9,541 nt of DNA from Opitutales bacterium (lineage in GTDB: Bacteria > Verrucomicrobiota > Verrucomicrobiia > Opitutales > Intestinicryptomonadaceae), in contig JAJXPD010000031.1 of assembly GCA_021641325.1 (NCBI GenBank), positions 1 through 9,541 on the forward strand. Direction: 5' to 3'. This document shows, piece by piece, positions 6,334 through 9,541 of the stretch. The stretch's first letter is position 1; each line of letters opens with the position of its first letter. The position numbers and the translations under genes were made by a program. The notes beneath the pieces were generated by a model, which ran no database searches, was not told where the DNA came from, and saw nothing but the letters and a program-made list of their open reading frames with translations.

Positions 6334-7326
6334 ATGGTATCGTACAAAGAATTAGGTCTTGTTAACACGCGCGAGCTTTTCAAAAAAGCAATCGCAGGTC
6401 ATTATGCGATTCCCGCGTTTAACTTCAACAACATGGAACAAATGCAGGCCATCGTTCAGGCTTGCGTCGAAAAAAAGTCCCCCGTTATCTTGCAGGTTTC
6501 GAGCGGCGCGCGTAAATACGCAAACCAGACGATCCTCCGCTACATGGCGCAGGGCGCGTGCGAATACGCAAAGGAACTCGGCTGCAATATTCCGATTGTC
6601 CTCCACCTCGACCACGGCGATACTTTCGAACTCTGCAAATCGTGCGTTGAATACGGTTTCTCGTCGGTCATGATCGACGGCTCGGCGCACTCGTACGACG
6701 ACAACGTCGCCCTCACAAAGAAGGTCGTTGAATTCGCGCACGCGCACGATGTCACGGTCGAAGGCGAACTCGGCGTCCTCGCGGGCATCGAAGACGAAGT
6801 TTCGCACGAAACGCACTCGTACACGCGCCCCGAAGAAGTCGAAGACTTCGTAAGCAAGACGGGCGTAGACTCGCTGGCAATTTCCATCGGCACATCGCAC
6901 GGCGCGTACAAGTTCAAGCCCGAACAGTGCACGCGCGACGAAAACGGCCGCCTCGTTCCGCCGCCGCTCCGCTTCGACATTCTCAAAGAAATCGAAAAGC
7001 GCATTCCCGGCTTCCCGATTGTCCTCCACGGTTCGTCCTCGGTTCCGCAGCAGTATGTTGACGAAATCAACAAATACGGCGGCAAGCTCGAAGCGGCGGT
7101 CGGTATCCCCGAAGAACAGCTCCGCGAAGCCTCGAAGTCGGCGGTTTGCAAAATCAACATCGACTCCGACGGCCGTCTGGCGATGACTGCGGCAATCCGC
7201 AAGGTATTCGTCGAAAAGCCCGCGGAATTCGACCCCCGCAAATACCTCGGCCCCGCGCGCGACGAGCTCAAAAAGCTCTACATGCACAAGGTCGAAAACG
7301 TCCTCGGTTCGGCGAACAAAGCGTAG
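6334..7326 (+). CDS. fba: Class II fructose-1,6-bisphosphate aldolase
   Basis: The protein has 330 residues, typical for zinc-dependent class II aldolases, which reversibly cleave fructose-1,6-bisphosphate to glyceraldehyde-3-phosphate and dihydroxyacetone phosphate in glycolysis and gluconeogenesis. The start of the barrel is recognisable as AGHYAIPAFNFNNMEQMQA. The metal and catalytic site is complete: HLDHGD with Asp93 and His94, IGTSHGAY with His189, and IVLHGSSSVP with His232. TVEGELG is the usual Glu-containing strand, and VCKINIDSDGRLA the C-terminal phosphate-binding region. I chose the ATG at 6334 (MVSYKELGLVNTREL) because homologues begin close to this segment; an in-frame TTG at 6301 would add 11 atypical residues. 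Only a weak GAAAG lies upstream. It cannot be told from sequence alone whether this is the main glycolytic enzyme or acts on another ketose bisphosphate. It is followed by its own hairpin series, separate from clpB. Confidence 0.93.
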   Translation: MVSYKELGLVNTRELFKKAIAGHYAIPAFNFNNMEQMQAIVQACVEKKSPVILQVSSGARKYANQTILRYMAQGACEYAKELGCNIPIVLHLDHGDTFELCKSCVEYGFSSVMIDGSAHSYDDNVALTKKVVEFAHAHDVTVEGELGVLAGIEDEVSHETHSYTRPEEVEDFVSKTGVDSLAISIGTSHGAYKFKPEQCTRDENGRLVPPPLRFDILKEIEKRIPGFPIVLHGSSSVPQQYVDEINKYGGKLEAAVGIPEEQLREASKSAVCKINIDSDGRLAMTAAIRKVFVEKPAEFDPRKYLGPARDELKKLYMHKVENVLGSANKA

Positions 7327-7346
7327 TCCATACGGCTCGCAAAAAC

Positions 7347-7371
7347 GGGGGGGGGGGGGGCTTCCGCCCCC
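7347..7371 (+). repeat. Run of 14 G with a GC hairpin after the aldolase gene
   Basis: Fourteen consecutive G (7347-7360) are followed by CTTCCG and CCCCC (7367-7371). The last five G plus C can pair with GCCCCC around a TTCC tetraloop, giving a 6-bp all-GC hairpin that can slide along the G run. It lies 20 bases after the aldolase stop. A homopolymer of this length is prone to slippage and to miscounting in sequencing. Confidence 0.8.
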
Positions 7372-7381
7372 GCCGCAACAA

Positions 7382-7400
7382 GTCGGCTTTCAAAGCCGAC
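7382..7400 (+). other. Second hairpin in the aldolase 3' region
   Basis: GTCGGCT (7382-7388) pairs with AGCCGAC (7394-7400) around a 5-base loop. No T-run follows, so on its own it is not a terminator; it may protect the mRNA 3' end together with its neighbours. Confidence 0.6.
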
Positions 7401-7404
7401 AGAC

Positions 7405-7434
7405 AAAAACACGGGTTCAGGCCCGTGTTTTTTT
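7405..7434 (+). terminator. Rho-independent terminator of the aldolase gene
   Basis: AAACACGGG (7407-7415) pairs with CCCGTGTTT (7422-7430) around a 6-base loop, and the stem runs into seven T (7428-7434). It is preceded by five A, so it may also work on the minus strand. Confidence 0.88.
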
Positions 7435-7497
7435 GCGCCCGCCCGCCGCGCAATATCTAAGCCGAATTTTGGGGACTGTTTTTTCGCCCGCACCGCG

Positions 7498-7519
7498 CTT
7501 GTGCCAAAATTGGCACAAG
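7498..7519. promoter_or_regulatory. Perfect 10-bp-arm palindrome upstream of clpB, operator candidate
   Basis: CTTGTGCCAA and TTGGCACAAG are exact inverted 10-base arms separated by AA. The core word TGGCACA recurs at 7532-7538 and 7591-7597. With no T-run after it, a protein-binding operator is more likely than a terminator. It does not resemble CIRCE (TTAGCACTC-N9-GAGTGCTAA), the known HrcA site. Its centre is about 110 bases before the clpB start. Confidence 0.55.
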
Positions 7520-7590
7520 TTAGGGAAAAAATGGCACAGCAGCGGACGCGCTCATTTGCGTTTTTGCCTTGTAATCATTCCGTTGCGAAC

Positions 7591-7606
7591 TGGCACACAG
7601 ACTGCT
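7591..7606 (+). promoter_or_regulatory. Sigma-54-like -24/-12 match or third TGGCACA operator copy
   Basis: TGGCAC (7591-7596), five bases, then CTGC (7602-7605) gives the exact 10-base spacing between GG and GC seen in sigma-54 promoters, with one departure (CTGC for TTGC). Against it, the predicted transcript start (about 7617) would fall after the Shine-Dalgarno GAAAGG (7611-7616) and leave a leader of only 4 bases. It may instead be another copy of the TGGCACA operator word. Confidence 0.3.
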
Positions 7607-7620
7607 ATTCGAAAGGCAAT

Positions 7621-9541
7621 ATGAGTAATATTGACGCAGAAAAATTTACGGAAAAGAGCCTTGAAGCACTCAAAGGCGCAAGCGAAATCGCAAAGGAGCG
7701 CGGGAACACGGAAATCCTGCAAGTACACCTCCTTGCAAGCTTGATTGCGCAGGAGGGCGGAATTGTAGGCTCTATTCTCAACAAGCTCGGCTCGGACAAA
7801 CGCTCCGCGCTCGAACTTGGTATTCGCCGCGTTCTCGACAACCTTCCGAAAGTCGGCGGCTCGAATACCGACCCCTATCTCAGCACGGGGCTGTCGGCAA
7901 CGCTCGACCGCGCCGCTTCAATAGCAAAGCAGATGTCCGACGACTTCATCTCGACGGAACACCTTTTGATTGCAATCGTGGAAAAGCCCGAACCGCAGGA
8001 GATTGCAAACCTGTTCAGAAGCCTGCAAATTACGCGTTCGGGCGTTGAGGATGTCGTCTCGCAAATGCGCGGGTCGACACATGTCAACACGAAGACGCCA
8101 GAGGCAACCTACGACGTGCTTGAAAAGTACGGCGCGGACCTCGTAAAGCTCGCCCGCGAGGGCAAGCTCGACCCCGTCATCGGCAGGGACGACGAAATAA
8201 GCAGGGTAATAAGAATACTTTCGAGAAAGACGAAAAACAACCCCGTCCTCATCGGCGAACCCGGCGTAGGCAAAACCGCAATCGCCGAGGGCTTGGCGCA
8301 GCGCATTGTCCGCCGCGACGTTCCCGAAGGGCTGAAAGACAAGACGGTCTTCGCGCTCGACATGGGCTCGCTTATCGCGGGCGCAAAATACCGCGGCGAA
8401 TTCGAGGAAAGGCTGAAAGCAGTCCTCAACAAGGTGAAGGAGTCGGAGGGCAAGATAATCCTGTTCATCGACGAGCTTCACACGATTGTCGGAGCGGGCA
8501 AATCGGAGGGTTCAATGGACGCTTCGAACATGCTAAAACCCATGCTTGCGCGCGGCGAACTCCGTTGCGTGGGAGCAACAACACTCGACGAATACCGCCA
8601 GTACATCGAAAAAGACCCCGCCCTCGAACGCAGATTCCAGAGCGTGTACGTCGCCGAACCCGACGTCGAAACGAGCATCGCAATTTTGCGCGGACTTAAA
8701 GAGCGTTTCGAAACATTCCACGGCGTGCACATTCAGGATCGCGCCCTCGTTGAGGCGGCAAACCTCAGCAACAGGTACATCACTGGCAGACAGCTCCCCG
8801 ACAAGGCAATCGACCTCGTCGACGAAGCTTGCGCGAGAATCAAAACGCAGCTCGACTCCATGCCCGCAGAGCTCGACCTCCTGCTGAGAAAACTCCGCAG
8901 GCTCGAAATAGAGGAAACCGCCCTCGTGAAAGAGGAGCACGACGACAAGCGGCTCGCCGAAGTCCGCAGGGAACTCGCCGAAATGCGCGAAAAGGCGAAC
9001 GCCATGAAGGCGCAGTGGGAAGAGGAAAAACAGGCGACCGACAAAGCCGTAAAGCTCCGCGAGCAAATCGAAGCCGCGAAAATCAAGATGGAACGCGCCG
9101 AACGCGAGTACAACCTCACGCAGGCGGCGGAAATAAAATACGGCGAACTTCCGAAGCTCGAAGAAGCCCTCAAAAAGGCGATGAGCGAGGAAATGAGCGA
9201 ATCCGCGCTCGTTAAGGAAAGCGTCAGCGCGGACGAAATCGCGGCAATCGTCGCCGACTGGACAGGCATTCCCGTCAAAAAGCTGCTCGAAACCGAGCGC
9301 GAGAAACTGCTTAAACTCCCCGAAATCCTCCACAAGAGGGTAATCGGACAGTCGGAGGCTGTGGACAGCGTTTCCGACGCAATCCTCAGGTCGCGCGCGG
9401 GAATCCAAGACCCCAAACGCCCCACAGGCTCTTTCATGTTCTTGGGACCCACGGGCGTCGGCAAAACAGAGCTTGCAAAAACGCTTTCGGAGGCTCTTTT
9501 CAACAGCGAGGACAATATCGTCAGAATCGACATGTCCGAGT
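7621..9541 (+). CDS. clpB: ATP-dependent disaggregase ClpB (Hsp100), 3' end cut by window
   Basis: The first 640 residues of a protein normally about 860 long are present. ClpB is a cytosolic AAA+ hexamer that threads aggregated proteins with DnaK after heat stress. Domains in order: N-domain (1 to about 145; [13 protein letters not shown], repeated Clp_N motifs, STEHLLIAI), first AAA+ module with Walker A GEPGVGKT (212-219) and Walker B FIDE (Asp284-Glu285), the pore loop segment [12 protein letters not shown], the ClpB-type middle coiled-coil domain (about 410-525; long Glu/Lys/Arg-rich heptads), the linker segment [12 protein letters not shown], and the second Walker A GPTGVGKT (609-616). 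The full middle domain separates it from ClpA and is longer than in ClpC. The start is supported by GAAAGG 4 bases upstream and by the family N-terminus. Met149 lies in the N-domain/AAA linker and could be an internal start. No stop, frameshift or lost catalytic residue is seen in the visible part. Confidence 0.96.
   Translation, partial: MSNIDAEKFTEKSLEALKGASEIAKERGNTEILQVHLLASLIAQEGGIVGSILNKLGSDKRSALELGIRRVLDNLPKVGGSNTDPYLSTGLSATLDRAASIAKQMSDDFISTEHLLIAIVEKPEPQEIANLFRSLQITRSGVEDVVSQMRGSTHVNTKTPEATYDVLEKYGADLVKLAREGKLDPVIGRDDEISRVIRILSRKTKNNPVLIGEPGVGKTAIAEGLAQRIVRRDVPEGLKDKTVFALDMGSLIAGAKYRGEFEERLKAVLNKVKESEGKIILFIDELHTIVGAGKSEGSMDASNMLKPMLARGELRCVGATTLDEYRQYIEKDPALERRFQSVYVAEPDVETSIAILRGLKERFETFHGVHIQDRALVEAANLSNRYITGRQLPDKAIDLVDEACARIKTQLDSMPAELDLLLRKLRRLEIEETALVKEEHDDKRLAEVRRELAEMREKANAMKAQWEEEKQATDKAVKLREQIEAAKIKMERAEREYNLTQAAEIKYGELPKLEEALKKAMSEEMSESALVKESVSADEIAAIVADWTGIPVKKLLETEREKLLKLPEILHKRVIGQSEAVDSVSDAILRSRAGIQDPKRPTGSFMFLGPTGVGKTELAKTLSEALFNSEDNIVRIDMSE

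Noticed and set aside
6352..7287. 311-codon minus-strand frame opposite the aldolase gene
   Set aside because: It is the antisense of a well-conserved enzyme gene, with Val/Phe/Arg-rich low-information sequence typical of mirror frames.
7498..7519. Palindrome read as a CIRCE/HrcA site or a terminator
   Set aside because: The sequence does not match the CIRCE consensus and no T-run follows; it is kept only as an unassigned operator candidate.
8533..9533. Minus-strand frames opposite clpB (291 and 266 codons)
   Set aside because: They are antisense shadows of ClpB, rich in Ser/Leu/Phe, with no recognisable domain.

Overview
The window looks like a chromosomal segment of a Gram-negative bacterium, most likely a Verrucomicrobiota member near the Opitutales. 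That placement is inference: it rests on the secreted multi-Ig protein with a GTYTY-type beta domain, the secreted clan GH-D glycosidase, the lipoprotein lipocalin, the class II aldolase, the moderate-to-high GC with A-rich intergenic DNA, and the lack of a clear Shine-Dalgarno sequence before several genes. No single gene proves it. I see no prophage, transposon, CRISPR array, tRNA or defence system.

Layout. (1) 40-2592 (+) encodes a large secreted protein with about five Ig-like beta domains, a further beta-rich region and an acidic Gly/Asp/Asn-rich tail. It ends in a strong hairpin terminator. (2) 2856-3231 (-) is the class A RNase P RNA gene (rnpB), recognised by its conserved regions and a perfect P1 helix. 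(3) 3366-5530 (-) is a secreted alpha-galactosidase-like clan GH-D glycoside hydrolase, split by one frameshift near 5196-5216 into a 113-codon N-terminal piece and a roughly 609-codon catalytic piece; a GC-rich terminator lies between it and rnpB. (4) 5627-6145 (-) is a Blc-like lipocalin with its own terminator. (5) 6334-7326 (+) is class II fructose-bisphosphate aldolase, followed by three tandem hairpins, the first built on a run of 14 G. (6) 7621-9541 (+) is the first 640 codons of the disaggregase ClpB, cut by the window edge. Its upstream region holds a 10-bp-arm palindrome and repeated TGGCACA words.

How the genes relate. They read as independent single-gene units, most with their own terminator, rather than one pathway operon. 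The Ig protein and the glycosidase are exported and suggest a polysaccharide-using or surface-interacting lifestyle. The lipocalin is an envelope lipoprotein. RNase P, aldolase and ClpB are housekeeping or stress functions. The minus-strand block (lipocalin, glycosidase, rnpB) converges on the Ig gene at the hairpin at 2634-2670 and diverges from the aldolase gene at 6146-6333.

I found no convincing new multi-gene system. The points most worth a second look are the frameshifted glycosidase, the TGGCACA repeat region before clpB, the G14/triple-hairpin 3' end of the aldolase gene, and the domain make-up of the Ig protein.
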